A stretch of 64,000 nucleotides of DNA from Lachnospiraceae bacterium (GTDB lineage: Bacteria; Bacillota; Clostridia; Lachnospirales; Lachnospiraceae): NCBI GenBank assembly GCA_021772075.1, contig JAETNQ010000008.1, positions 62,001-126,000 on the forward strand. The letters run 5' to 3'. Position numbers and translations under genes: made by a program. This document shows positions 36,764 to 45,264 of this stretch, piece by piece; the first letter of the stretch is position 1, and every line of letters starts with the position of its first letter. The notes beneath the pieces were generated by a model. The model did no database searches, was not told the DNA's origin, and worked only from the letters and a program-made list of their open reading frames with translations.

Positions 36764-37070
36764 TTCAAACCCTCCTTGGATATGTAGATGAATTGGTACG
36801 CGATTGGAGAAAGTACTCCTAATCTACCATCTATATCGGCAATTACCAAATATTTGATAATAGTATAATATGCAAAATCGTTATTTCGTGCTACATAGTA
36901 CTTTATAAAATGATAAGAGGCACGGCCTGTCTTGGCGAAATGCTGCAGACCCTGGCATGCCTTTTGTAAAAATGGATTCCGCCGCTATTATGGATTTCTA
37001 TGTTGACGTACCCATATGGGTTGGCTATAATAAATACAAATCATGTATACAAAATGCAATGGGGTACAAT
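36764..37070. other. Divergent intergenic region upstream of ispE
   Basis: 307 nt without a gene. It holds the ribosome site and leader of the minus-strand gene (36764-36800), an A/T-rich middle with several TATAAT-like strings (36850-36915), and the ispE promoter at 37003-37031. The remainder shows nothing I can name. Confidence 0.5.
37003..37031 (+). promoter_or_regulatory. Near-consensus sigma-A promoter for ispE
   Basis: TTGACG at 37003-37008, 17 bp, TATAAT at 37026-37031, giving a start near 37038. This rules out upstream in-frame ATGs and supports ATG 37071. Confidence 0.8.
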
Positions 37071-37967
37071 ATGAGTTCAGATAGAAAAAATGTCATAACA
37101 AAAAAAGCTTATGCCAAGGTAAATCTGGGGCTGGATGTTATAAGGCGCAGGGCAGACGGATATCATGAAGTAAAGATGATCATGCAGACGGTGGATCTCT
37201 GCGACGTACTTACTTTAACCAGGCAGGAAAAGCCGGGGATCGTTGTAACGACCGACAGGGAGGATCTTCCGGGAGATGAGGGCAATCTGGCTTATCAAGC
37301 GGCCAGGCTGGTGATGGAGACCTGTTCCATTGAGGAAGGGGTCAAAATAGAACTGCAGAAGAGGATTCCCATGGCGGCAGGAATGGCAGGAGGGAGTACG
37401 GATGCTGCTGCGGTTTTCCACGGAATGAATGAAATGTTTGAATTGGGCATGAGCGAAGACGAGATGTGCGCCCTGGGGGTAAAAATAGGGGCGGATATTC
37501 CTTATTGCATCAGAGGGGGAACGGCGCTGGCGGAGGGGATCGGCGAAATATTGACGAAGCTGCCGGATGCGCCGGACTGTATTGTATTGATCGCTAAACC
37601 GGATATTGATGTATCTACCAAATATGTGTATGAGAATCTTCATGCGGAAAAATTGGACTGCCATCCGGATATTGACGGGATGCGGGCGGCGATAGAAGCC
37701 GGGGATTTGCGGGGAGTGGCAGAACGCATGGGAAATGTGCTGGAAACAGTGACTGTAAATGCATACCCTGTAATCGGGGAAATAAAAGAAGCCATGAAGA
37801 AAAGAGGCGCATGGAATGCCTTGATGAGCGGCAGCGGCCCTACGGTATTCGGCATTTTCGAAGAAGAAGAAAAGGCCAGGGCAGCATATGCCGACATAAT
37901 AGGAGCAAATCTTGCCGGCCAGGTATATATTTGCGGGTGGGCAGGAAGGGATAGGAAGAAGAGCTGA
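37071..37967 (+). CDS. ispE: 4-diphosphocytidyl-2-C-methyl-D-erythritol kinase
   Basis: GHMP kinase of the non-mevalonate isoprenoid pathway; cytoplasmic. 298 residues, the usual length. Seen: AYAKVNLGLDVIRRRADGYHEVKMIMQTVDL at the N-terminus (substrate site), the ATP-binding PMAAGMAGGSTDAAAV at about residues 103-118, and MSGSGPTVFGIF near the C-terminus. ATG 37071 has GGGGT six nt upstream and lies 33 nt after the predicted transcription start. The GntR gene follows after 20 nt, probably in the same transcript. Confidence 0.95.
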   Translation: MSSDRKNVITKKAYAKVNLGLDVIRRRADGYHEVKMIMQTVDLCDVLTLTRQEKPGIVVTTDREDLPGDEGNLAYQAARLVMETCSIEEGVKIELQKRIPMAAGMAGGSTDAAAVFHGMNEMFELGMSEDEMCALGVKIGADIPYCIRGGTALAEGIGEILTKLPDAPDCIVLIAKPDIDVSTKYVYENLHAEKLDCHPDIDGMRAAIEAGDLRGVAERMGNVLETVTVNAYPVIGEIKEAMKKRGAWNALMSGSGPTVFGIFEEEEKARAAYADIIGANLAGQVYICGWAGRDRKKS

Positions 37968-37987
37968 CCGGAAAAAGGGGCGGATTT

Positions 37988-38731
37988 ATGGAGAAGGATA
38001 GTTTGCAGGTGAATATGGATGATTTTTTGCCATTGAGGGACGTCGTGTTTAATACGCTGCGCAAAGCGATACTGACAGGGGAGCTGAAACCTGGGGAAAG
38101 ACTGATGGAGATCCATCTCGCGAACCGGCTGGGAGTGAGCAGAACCCCCATTCGGGAAGCCATACGGAAACTGGAACTGGAAGGTCTTGTAACGATGATA
38201 CCCAGGCGGGGGGCGGAAGTGGCTCGGATTACCGAAAAGAGCATGAAGGATGTGCTGGAAGTACGCAGGGCATTGGATGCTTTATGCGTGGAACTGGCCT
38301 GTGACAGGATATCGGAAGAAGAGATGGAGAGGCTGGAGGAGGCTTGCGCCGAGTTCGAGAAAGCTACGCAGACAGGGGATGCTACGGTTATTGCCAAGGC
38401 GGATGTGGCGCTGCACGATATTATTGTGGCGGCAACCGGCAACAGGCGGCTGGTGCAGTTAGTCAATAACCTGTCGGAACAAATGTATAGGTACCGGTTT
38501 GAATATATTAAAGACGAAAGCCAGCATGAACGTCTGGTAGAAGAGCATAGAATAATATATGAAAGTATCCGCGCGAAGGATAAACCAGCTGCCGCAGAGG
38601 CCGCTAAGGTGCATATTGACAACCAGGAAAAATCCGTCATGCGCCAAATCCGCCTCGACAGCGAAGCTGGCGTTGAGAGCGAAGCTGGCGTTGAGAGCGA
38701 AGCTGGCAGTAATAGCGGAATGGGTGAATAA
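37988..38731 (+). CDS. GntR-family regulator (FadR/FCD type)
   Basis: 247-residue transcription factor. The N-terminal winged helix is seen as VVFNTLRKAILTGELKPGERL, then LANRLGVSRTPIREAIRKLEL. The C-terminal all-helical FCD ligand domain contains a candidate metal site (D and H in VALHDIIVAATGNRRL, and EEHRIIYESI). The last about 20 residues are a short repeat, SEAGVE three times, encoded by 18-nt DNA repeats at 38660-38707. Target genes are unknown; it lies between ispE and murI, and similar ispE-GntR neighbours suggest simple co-transcription rather than local control. Confidence 0.9.
   Translation: MEKDSLQVNMDDFLPLRDVVFNTLRKAILTGELKPGERLMEIHLANRLGVSRTPIREAIRKLELEGLVTMIPRRGAEVARITEKSMKDVLEVRRALDALCVELACDRISEEEMERLEEACAEFEKATQTGDATVIAKADVALHDIIVAATGNRRLVQLVNNLSEQMYRYRFEYIKDESQHERLVEEHRIIYESIRAKDKPAAAEAAKVHIDNQEKSVMRQIRLDSEAGVESEAGVESEAGSNSGMGE
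38660..38707 (+). repeat. 18-nt in-frame tandem repeat in GntR gene
   Basis: AGCGAAGCTGGCGTTGAG is present 2.7 times in a row. Each unit adds six residues (SEAGVE), so copy-number changes would lengthen or shorten the tail without breaking the frame. Confidence 0.85.
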
Positions 38732-38805
38732 ACTATTAAAATACGGGAAGACTTTCTTTATCAGTGATTGGAACTACTATAATTAAGAAGGATAGAGGAA
38801 GTCTG

Positions 38806-39093
38806 ATGAAAAAATTGTGGGAGACCGGAATTATACTGTTTTCAGTTTGTGGATTTTGGGGTATGATATACCCTGACTTGTGTTTCACGGAGGATGTCTG
38901 TGAAATGGTTGCGGATGACGGGCAAAACAGCATTGGAAATGAGATTTGGGACGGCATTTCAGGAGAGATCCGCAAGGATGAGGGAACGGATATTTTTACC
39001 GGGCTTTGTGATGCGGAGCCGGGACAGATACGGATGAGAAGCAGGATTTTGGAAAAGTTAAAACCAGAAAGCAAAGGGAAGAAAGATGAATAG
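38806..39093 (+). CDS. Small exported protein of unknown function
   Basis: 95 residues with a basic start and one hydrophobic N-terminal segment (about 5-22, IILFSVCGFWGMIY), then an acidic soluble tail. I see no family signature. ATG 38806 has AGAGGA 6 nt upstream, and a TATAAT at 38778-38783 precedes it. The gene overlaps murI by 8 nt, so translation is coupled. A signal peptide or membrane anchor is plausible, and an envelope role may be suggested by the neighbour, but this is weak. Confidence 0.55.
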   Translation: MKKLWETGIILFSVCGFWGMIYPDLCFTEDVCEMVADDGQNSIGNEIWDGISGEIRKDEGTDIFTGLCDAEPGQIRMRSRILEKLKPESKGKKDE

Positions 39094-39916
39094 AGAAGCA
39101 ATGGGCGAAGCGCCTGTAGGAGTGTTTGATTCCGGAGTAGGCGGGTTGACAGTGGCGAGGGAAATTATGCGTCAGACTCCCAACGAAAAGATTATTTATT
39201 TCGGAGATACTGCCAGAGTGCCTTACGGAAGCAAATCGAAAGAAACGATTACGAGATACTCGCGGCAGATCGTCCGTTTCCTCCGGGAACAGCGGGTGAA
39301 AGCTATTGTAGCCGCCTGCAACACGGCGAGCGCGTATGCGCTGGATGAAATAGAAAAGGAACTGGATATCCCGATCATAGGCGTGGTCAAGCCCGGCGCA
39401 AAGGTGGCGGCCGAGGCAACGAAAAACGGCAGGATCGGAGTGATCGGCACGGAAGGCACGATCGGCAGCCATATTTATTCTACATATATCAATGAGATTG
39501 ATCCTGGGATCAAAGTGCTGGGAAAGGCGTGTCCGCTGTTTGTGCCTTTGGTGGAAGAAGGGCTGTGGCAGGATCCGGTGACGGATGAAATCGCTACAAG
39601 ATATTTGAGCGTGCTCACTGACAGCGGCATAGATACTCTCATATTAGGCTGCACCCATTATCCTCTGATCCGTTCCACGGTAAGGAAGATCGTGGGGGAA
39701 GAGGTAACGCTTGTGAATCCCGCTTATGAGACGGCGAGGGAACTGAAAGAATTGCTGGAAAAAGAAGGCCTGCTGAACGGGAAGCCGCAGGAATTAGGAT
39801 CGAACCGTTACCAGTTCTATGTAAGCGATATGGCGGATAAATTCCAGACATTTGCCAATTCGATTTTGAAATACGGGATATTGTCGGCAAAGACGATCAA
39901 TATAGAAAATTATTAA
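39086..39916 (+). CDS. murI: Glutamate racemase
   Basis: Makes D-glutamate for peptidoglycan by a two-cysteine mechanism in the cytoplasm. 276 residues. Seen: VGVFDSGVGGLTVAREI, FGDTARVPYGSKS, AACNTASAYALDEI with the first catalytic Cys, and LILGCTHYPLIRSTV with the second. GGGAAGAAAG precedes ATG 39086, which lies inside the end of the preceding small gene. DUF1934 follows after 32 nt, a pairing common in Firmicutes. Confidence 0.96.
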   Translation: MNREAMGEAPVGVFDSGVGGLTVAREIMRQTPNEKIIYFGDTARVPYGSKSKETITRYSRQIVRFLREQRVKAIVAACNTASAYALDEIEKELDIPIIGVVKPGAKVAAEATKNGRIGVIGTEGTIGSHIYSTYINEIDPGIKVLGKACPLFVPLVEEGLWQDPVTDEIATRYLSVLTDSGIDTLILGCTHYPLIRSTVRKIVGEEVTLVNPAYETARELKELLEKEGLLNGKPQELGSNRYQFYVSDMADKFQTFANSILKYGILSAKTINIENY

Positions 39917-39948
39917 CTTAGAGAACGATAGGAGAAAGGGCATAAGCC

Positions 39949-40404
39949 ATGACAAAAGAAGTATTGTTATCCTTGCGGGGACTCCAATTTGATACCGGGG
40001 CTGCGGACGGGGATAAAATAGAAACAATTACGCCGGCGGAATATTACAAGCGGAACGACAGCCATTATGTAGTTTTTGACGAAGTGGCGGAAGGCTTCCG
40101 GGAAAGCACGAAAAATATTATCAAATTTAAGGATAACAGCCTGGATCTGACGAAGAGGGGGCTGGTCAACGTGCATATGATCTTTGAAGAAAATAAAAAG
40201 AATATGACGAATTATGCCACTCCTTATGGAAATATATTGATAGGCATAGACGCGAAGAGCGTAAAAATGATGGAAGAGGAAGAACATATCGAAGTAGATG
40301 TGGATTATGCGCTGGAAGTGAATTATGAGCATTTTGCGAACTGCAAGATAAAGATGGATATCCGTTCCAAAGACGGGGAAGGTTTTTCTCTTCAGGCGGA
40401 ATAG
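39949..40404 (+). CDS. DUF1934 (YwiB-like) protein
   Basis: 151-residue soluble beta-barrel (calycin-like) protein of unknown function. Conserved features seen: LLSLRGLQFD at the N-terminus, a central NLSLDLTKRG-like stretch (NSLDLTKRGLVNVHMIF), TNYATPYGNILIGIDAKSV, and VDVDYALEVN at the end. AGGAGAAAGG precedes ATG 39949. It is probably co-transcribed with murI and ends at the tandem-repeat/terminator region. Confidence 0.82.
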   Translation: MTKEVLLSLRGLQFDTGAADGDKIETITPAEYYKRNDSHYVVFDEVAEGFRESTKNIIKFKDNSLDLTKRGLVNVHMIFEENKKNMTNYATPYGNILIGIDAKSVKMMEEEEHIEVDVDYALEVNYEHFANCKIKMDIRSKDGEGFSLQAE

Positions 40405-40423
40405 GAAGGAAGCCCTTTCTGAC

Positions 40424-40483
40424 CGTAAGATTTTACGGCGTAAGATTTTACGGCATAAGATTTTACGGCATAAGATTTTATGA
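40424..40483. repeat. Four tandem 15-nt hairpin repeats
   Basis: Four adjacent 15-nt units (CGTAAGATTTTACGG twice, CATAAGATTTTACGG, CATAAGATTTTATGA). The first two are perfect 5-bp stem hairpins. They fill the gap between the DUF1934 stop and the terminator at 40485. Too short and spacer-less for a CRISPR array. Confidence 0.85.
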
Positions 40484-40484
40484 C

Positions 40485-40520
40485 CATAAAAAAATTGGCC
40501 TTCAGGCCAATTTTTTTATG
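40485..40520. terminator. Strong bidirectional terminator
   Basis: Perfect 16-bp stem (CATAAAAAAATTGGCC with its complement) around TTCA. The A/T tracts in the stem serve as U-tracts in both directions, ending DUF1934 and the convergent membrane-protein gene. Confidence 0.9.
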
Positions 40521-40549
40521 TGATAGAAAAATAAGTTTTGGCTGCAATG

Positions 40550-41026
40550 TTATTTTAAGGGCTTTGCCCCCGCTTTTTCCTGTGCCTTTTCCACCGCCCG
40601 TTTGAAAAAGCCCTTTTTCTTCGGAGGAGTCACGATCGGTTTTCCGTGGAGCCCTTTCACTTCGGTAATGTATATGCCGCTTACGGTGGCTTTTACTTCT
40701 TTTTTGACAGGAACCATATCAAAAATCTTTTCATCGCAGACAAGCGTCATGATCTGGGGGCCTATTTTGGCCTTGACGACGGGCAGCTTGGAACCTCTCA
40801 GAAGTTTGGGGGTCTGTGCGATGACAGCCTGGGGAAGCCCTGCATCTTTTAGCTTCATCCGTTTTTTATCGATGACGAGCATGGAGATCCGCTGCTTTGT
40901 CGCTTCTATCTGTTCCTGCTGCTGCGCCTGTTTCCTCTGTGCCTTTTTGCCAAGAAAATACAGTACGACGACGCCTATGACTAAAATAACCAATATGACT
41001 AATAATACAATAGATAATGTACTCAC
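40550..41026 (-). CDS. Single-span membrane protein of unknown function
   Basis: 158 residues starting at GTG 41026 on the minus strand, with GGGAGG 6 nt upstream; the frame extends further but without a ribosome site. One N-terminal membrane helix (VLLVILVILVIGVVVLYFL), a Gln-rich coiled stretch (QRKQAQQQEQIEATKQ), then a small soluble domain (IDKKRMKLKDAGLPQAV to IYITEVKGLHGKP) and a basic Lys/Pro tail. I cannot assign a family. The topology would put the soluble part in the cytoplasm or outside depending on insertion. Confidence 0.65.
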   Translation of the reverse strand: MSTLSIVLLVILVILVIGVVVLYFLGKKAQRKQAQQQEQIEATKQRISMLVIDKKRMKLKDAGLPQAVIAQTPKLLRGSKLPVVKAKIGPQIMTLVCDEKIFDMVPVKKEVKATVSGIYITEVKGLHGKPIVTPPKKKGFFKRAVEKAQEKAGAKPLK

Positions 41027-41098
41027 AATGTACCTCCCGCTTTTTGTTGAATTAGAATTTATTGTAGCATTCTTTTGATAAATAGACAAGGGATTTCA

Positions 41099-41127
41099 TT
41101 GAAGAAAGAAAGGGAATATTATATAAT
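41099..41127 (+). promoter_or_regulatory. Sigma-A promoter for cardiolipin synthase gene
   Basis: TTGAAG at 41099-41104, 17 bp, TATAAT at 41122-41127, 33 nt before the start codon. Confidence 0.65.
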
Positions 41128-41159
41128 GGGTAAGGACAGGAAGCGATAAGGATACGGTT

Positions 41160-42626
41160 ATGTTTTTGGAAAATATAGGAATGGGGCTGGAGTTTGTGTT
41201 CAGCCATCTGATTTTTATTAATTTTATATTGGCGGTCATCATTATTTTCTTTCAGAGAAAAAACCCGCAGTCGGTTTGGACATGGCTGCTGCTTTTGTAT
41301 TTTATACCGATTCTTGGTTTTATATTTTACCTGTTCCTTGGAACGGACATGCATAAGCAGAAGATGTTCCGCATTAAGGAAATCGAGGATCACCTGAATG
41401 AGGCCATCCGGCGGCAGGAGTTCAGCCTGCGGAGCAAAAGGCTGGAAAGGGAAGCGCCCGGAATTACGGATTATGCGGATTTGGTAATGTATAATCTGGA
41501 TGTGGCAGGGGCGGTGCTGACGGATGATAATGATATTACTATCTACACGGATGGAAATGAAAAGTTCGATGCGCTGGTCGAGGACATGCAAAGAGCGGAA
41601 AAGTATATACACATTCAATATTATATTATAAAAAATGATGTGTTGTTTCAAAGGATCAAGGAAGTGCTGGCAAAGAAAGCGGAAGAAGGGGTGGAAGTAC
41701 GCATTCTTTATGATGGCATGGGCTGCCGTTCCGTAAAGAAGAACTGCTGGAGAGAACTGAACAGCCGAGGGATAAAAACTTCGGAATTTTTTCCGGCTGT
41801 CCTGCGCAGGCTGCATCTTCGGATGAATTACAGGAATCATAGGAAGATCGTAGTTATTGACGGGAAGACAGGCTATGTGGGCGGTTTCAATATAGGGAAG
41901 GAATATATCGGGATGGATGACCGGTTCGGTTATTGGAGGGATACCCATCTTCGTATTACGGGATCTGCGGCAGCCTCTTTGGAACTGCGGTTCGCGCTTG
42001 ACTGGAATTATGCTTCCAAGGAAAATCTATTTATGACGGACCGGTATATTTATGGAGAACCGTTTCTGTCCGAACAGCGTTGTGATGTGCAGATCGTATC
42101 CAGCGGCCCGGATTCCAGGCATTGCAGCATCAGGGATAATTATCTGCGGCTGATCGGCAAAGCGCAAAAGAGCATATATATACAGACTCCTTATTTTATT
42201 CCGGATGAAGCGATATTGGCAGCATTGATGATCGCTATCCGTTCGGGGATTGAAGTCAATGTGATGATTCCGTGCAAACCGGACCATCCTTTTGTATACT
42301 GGGCCACGTATTCCTATATCGGGGATCTGGTGATGGAAGGGGGCAAATGCTATACTTATAACGAGGGATTCCTTCATGCGAAAGGAATGGTGGTGGACGA
42401 CAAGGTGCTGTGCTATGGCACGGCCAATATGGACATCCGGAGCTTTGCTTTGAATTTTGAAGTGAACGCAGTGGTATATAATGAAGAAAAGGCTTTGGAA
42501 ATGCGGAAGATCTTTGATGAAGACCTGAAACATTCCAGCCAGATTACAAAAAATGTTTATGTAGGCCGTTCCCTTTTGATTCGGTTCAAGGAACAAGTCA
42601 GCAGGCTGTTGTCGCCTCTTTTGTAA
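41160..42626 (+). CDS. cls: Cardiolipin synthase
   Basis: Membrane phospholipase-D-superfamily enzyme joining two phosphatidylglycerols. 488 residues: two N-terminal membrane helices (about 10-30 and 38-60) and two HKD motifs, HRKIVVIDGKTGYVGGFN near residue 226 and HAKGMVVDDKVLCYGTAN near residue 404. The DRFGYWRDTHLRITG segment between them is also typical. It has its own promoter. The FKBP-type lipoprotein gene follows after 73 nt. Confidence 0.94.
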   Translation: MFLENIGMGLEFVFSHLIFINFILAVIIIFFQRKNPQSVWTWLLLLYFIPILGFIFYLFLGTDMHKQKMFRIKEIEDHLNEAIRRQEFSLRSKRLEREAPGITDYADLVMYNLDVAGAVLTDDNDITIYTDGNEKFDALVEDMQRAEKYIHIQYYIIKNDVLFQRIKEVLAKKAEEGVEVRILYDGMGCRSVKKNCWRELNSRGIKTSEFFPAVLRRLHLRMNYRNHRKIVVIDGKTGYVGGFNIGKEYIGMDDRFGYWRDTHLRITGSAAASLELRFALDWNYASKENLFMTDRYIYGEPFLSEQRCDVQIVSSGPDSRHCSIRDNYLRLIGKAQKSIYIQTPYFIPDEAILAALMIAIRSGIEVNVMIPCKPDHPFVYWATYSYIGDLVMEGGKCYTYNEGFLHAKGMVVDDKVLCYGTANMDIRSFALNFEVNAVVYNEEKALEMRKIFDEDLKHSSQITKNVYVGRSLLIRFKEQVSRLLSPLL

Positions 42627-42699
42627 AAAAGGGGTTTTAAGAGAATGGTATTTGTGGTATAAATGGAAAAGGAAGAGAGAAAAGGAGAATAGATTCGGA

Positions 42700-43755
42700 A
42701 TGAAGAAACAAACAGCAGGAAAGGCGATTGCCCTTTTGGCAGTATCCGCAATCACGGTGCTGGCAGGATGCGGGAAAGACGACAGCGGAAAGGTATATTT
42801 GGATGAGATCAGGGCGGAAGATTATGTAAAGTTGGGTGAGTATAAAGGTTTGTCGGTGGAACAGGCTCTTCCGGAAGTCACGGAAGAACAAGTGGATGCT
42901 TATATTAATTACCAGTTGTCCCTGAATCCGAAAGATGGCGCAAAGGAAGGGGATACGGTAAATATTGATTATGTGGGCACTATGGACGGGGTGGCTTTTG
43001 ACGGAGGCACGGCCAGCGGGCAGAATCTGACGCTCGGCTCCCATCGGTTTATCGAAGGCTTTGAAGAAGGGCTGGTCGGTGCGAAGGCAGGGGACGTGGT
43101 GGAACTGAACCTTACGTTTCCGGAGGATTACCATGAAGGGCTGGCGGGAGAAGACGTGGTATTCATGGTCACGGTCAATACGATTATGGCGGCAACTCCG
43201 CAGGAATTGAATGAGGAATATGTAAAAGGGCTGGAGGTCGGCTGCAGCACGGTAGAAGAATACCGTCAATATGTGAAGGATCTGCTGATGGAAAGCGCGA
43301 CGGCGGCTTATGAAGATGAAATTGAGAATTCGCTTGTCAGTCTGCTGATGGAAAGCTGTGAGTTTACGAAAGAACCGCCGCAGGCATTGGTGGATGGTTA
43401 TGAAGGGATATTGAGGACAAACCTGGCGGCAGAAGCGGCGAATTATGGAATGAGCCTGGAACAGTTTATGAGCCTTGCGGGGATGGATGCCGAGTCTTAT
43501 TCCCAGGAGATACGGGAGCAGGCGGTGCGTTATGCGAAGCAGTCTATTATGATGCAGGCCATAGCGGACAGGGAAGGCTTGGATGTGTCGGAAGAAGAAC
43601 TGGAAAAGGAAATGGAAGAGATTGTGGCGAATACGGCATATGGATCGTTGGATGAATTGAAGAAGGATGTGGATGAGCGGCGGTACCGGGAGTCCATGAT
43701 GGCGCAAAAAGTAATGGAGATGCTGCGGGAGAATGCGATAGTGAACGAGGGGTAG
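42700..43755 (+). CDS. FKBP-type peptidyl-prolyl isomerase lipoprotein (trigger-factor-like)
   Basis: Predicted extracytoplasmic folding factor, 351 residues. Signal peptide with lipobox LAGC (Cys near residue 24). Next come a trigger-factor-like segment and an FKBP domain (DTVNIDYVGTMDGVAFDGG, then IEGFEEGLVGAKAGDVVELNLTFPEDY) at about residues 85-170, then a helical arm resembling the trigger-factor C-terminus. ATG 42700 has AAAGGAG about 12 nt upstream. This resembles clostridial secreted trigger-factor homologues rather than PrsA. asnS follows after 86 nt. Confidence 0.88.
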   Translation: MKKQTAGKAIALLAVSAITVLAGCGKDDSGKVYLDEIRAEDYVKLGEYKGLSVEQALPEVTEEQVDAYINYQLSLNPKDGAKEGDTVNIDYVGTMDGVAFDGGTASGQNLTLGSHRFIEGFEEGLVGAKAGDVVELNLTFPEDYHEGLAGEDVVFMVTVNTIMAATPQELNEEYVKGLEVGCSTVEEYRQYVKDLLMESATAAYEDEIENSLVSLLMESCEFTKEPPQALVDGYEGILRTNLAAEAANYGMSLEQFMSLAGMDAESYSQEIREQAVRYAKQSIMMQAIADREGLDVSEEELEKEMEEIVANTAYGSLDELKKDVDERRYRESMMAQKVMEMLRENAIVNEG

Positions 43756-43841
43756 AGCGACTGGCGGTACAATGATTGCCGCATCATTTGGAAAAGTCAT
43801 AAGGAAGGATATAAAAATATAGGATAAGGAGTGGGAAAATC

Positions 43842-45233
43842 ATGGATTTGACGGACATCAGGGAGCTGTATAGGGAGAGGGAGAAGTATATCGGAAAGGA
43901 AGCGACGGTAGGAGGATGGATCAGGAGCATCAGGGATTCTAAAACTTTTGGATTTATTGTGGTGAACGACGGTACTTTTTTTGAGCCTCTTCAGATCGTG
44001 TACAGCGATAAGCTGGATAATTTTGAGAAGATCAGCAAATTGAATGTAGGATCGGCGATTGTGGTAAGGGGGACGATTGTGGCCACACCGGAGGCGAAGC
44101 AGCCTTTTGAAATGCAGGCGGAGGAAGTGTTTGTGGAGGGGGCTTCTACTGCGGATTACCCGTTGCAGAAAAAGCGGCATAGTTTTGAGTATTTGAGGAC
44201 GATTTCCCATCTGCGCCCGCGTACGAATACGTTTCAGGCGGTATTCCGGGTGCGGTCGCTGATTGCTTATGCGATTCATACGTTTTTTATGGAAAGAGGG
44301 TTTGTTTATGTGCATACGCCGTTGATCACAGGCAGTGACTGCGAAGGAGCCGGGGAGATGTTCCAGGTGACGACGCTGGATTTGGACAATATCCCAAGGA
44401 ACGAGGATGGAAGCATAGATTACGGGCAGGATTTTTTTGGAAAGCCTACGAATCTGACGGTCAGCGGCCAGCTGAATGTGGAGACTTATGCTTTTGCTTT
44501 TAAAAATGTGTATACGTTCGGCCCTACGTTCCGGGCGGAGAATTCGAATACGACAAGGCATGCGGCGGAGTTTTGGATGATCGAGCCGGAGATGGCGTTT
44601 GCAGACTTGAAGGACGATATGGTTCTGGCGGAGGCCATGTTAAAGCATATCATCCGTTATGTTCTGGAGAACGCGAAGGAAGAGATGAATTTCTTTAACC
44701 AGTTTGTGGATAAAGGGCTGATCGAGCGGCTGCAGCATGTGCTGAACTCTGATTTCGGACATGTTACTTATACGGAAGCGATCGAAATATTGGAAAAGCA
44801 TAACGAAGAGTTTGAATATAAGGTATTCTGGGGATGTGATCTGCAGACGGAACATGAGCGTTTCCTGACGGAGAAAGAATTTAAGAAGCCGGTATTTGTA
44901 ACGGATTATCCGAAAGAGATCAAGGCGTTTTATATGAAGCTGAACGAAGACGGAAAGACGGTGGCGGCAATGGACTGCCTGGTTCCCGGTATCGGGGAGA
45001 TTATCGGCGGGAGCCAGAGAGAGGATCAGCTGGAAGTCCTTGAAGCGCGCATGGAGGAGCTGGGGCTTCGCAAAGAAGACTACGGGTTCTATCTGGATCT
45101 GCGGAAATATGGGTCTGTCCGCCATGCAGGATTCGGCTTAGGATTCGAAAGATGCGTCATGTACCTGACAGGCATGGGGAATATCAGGGACGTGGTTCCG
45201 TTCCCGAGGACGGTAAAGAACTGCGAGTTATAG
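43842..45233 (+). CDS. asnS: Asparaginyl-tRNA synthetase
   Basis: Class IIb synthetase charging tRNA-Asn. 463 residues: an OB-fold anticodon domain ([19 protein letters not shown]), motif 2 region [20 protein letters not shown], and motif 3 [15 protein letters not shown] near the C-terminus. The sequence [10 protein letters not shown] after motif 2 and the C-terminal [11 protein letters not shown] are typical of AsnRS. ATAAGGAG precedes ATG 43842. The 86-nt upstream gap is too short for a T-box leader. Confidence 0.96.
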   Translation: MDLTDIRELYREREKYIGKEATVGGWIRSIRDSKTFGFIVVNDGTFFEPLQIVYSDKLDNFEKISKLNVGSAIVVRGTIVATPEAKQPFEMQAEEVFVEGASTADYPLQKKRHSFEYLRTISHLRPRTNTFQAVFRVRSLIAYAIHTFFMERGFVYVHTPLITGSDCEGAGEMFQVTTLDLDNIPRNEDGSIDYGQDFFGKPTNLTVSGQLNVETYAFAFKNVYTFGPTFRAENSNTTRHAAEFWMIEPEMAFADLKDDMVLAEAMLKHIIRYVLENAKEEMNFFNQFVDKGLIERLQHVLNSDFGHVTYTEAIEILEKHNEEFEYKVFWGCDLQTEHERFLTEKEFKKPVFVTDYPKEIKAFYMKLNEDGKTVAAMDCLVPGIGEIIGGSQREDQLEVLEARMEELGLRKEDYGFYLDLRKYGSVRHAGFGLGFERCVMYLTGMGNIRDVVPFPRTVKNCEL

Positions 45234-45264
45234 ATAAGGGCGAAAGTGAAAACAGAGGGTGTAT

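Noticed and set aside
40424-40483. Possible CRISPR array
   Set aside because: Units are 15 nt, directly adjacent with no spacers, and no cas genes are nearby.
42637-43800. 387-codon antisense frame over the FKBP lipoprotein gene
   Set aside because: Antisense shadow; signal peptide, lipobox and FKBP domain are on the plus strand with a ribosome site.
43756-43841. T-box riboswitch upstream of asnS
   Set aside because: Only 86 nt are available and no specifier or antiterminator-like structure was seen.
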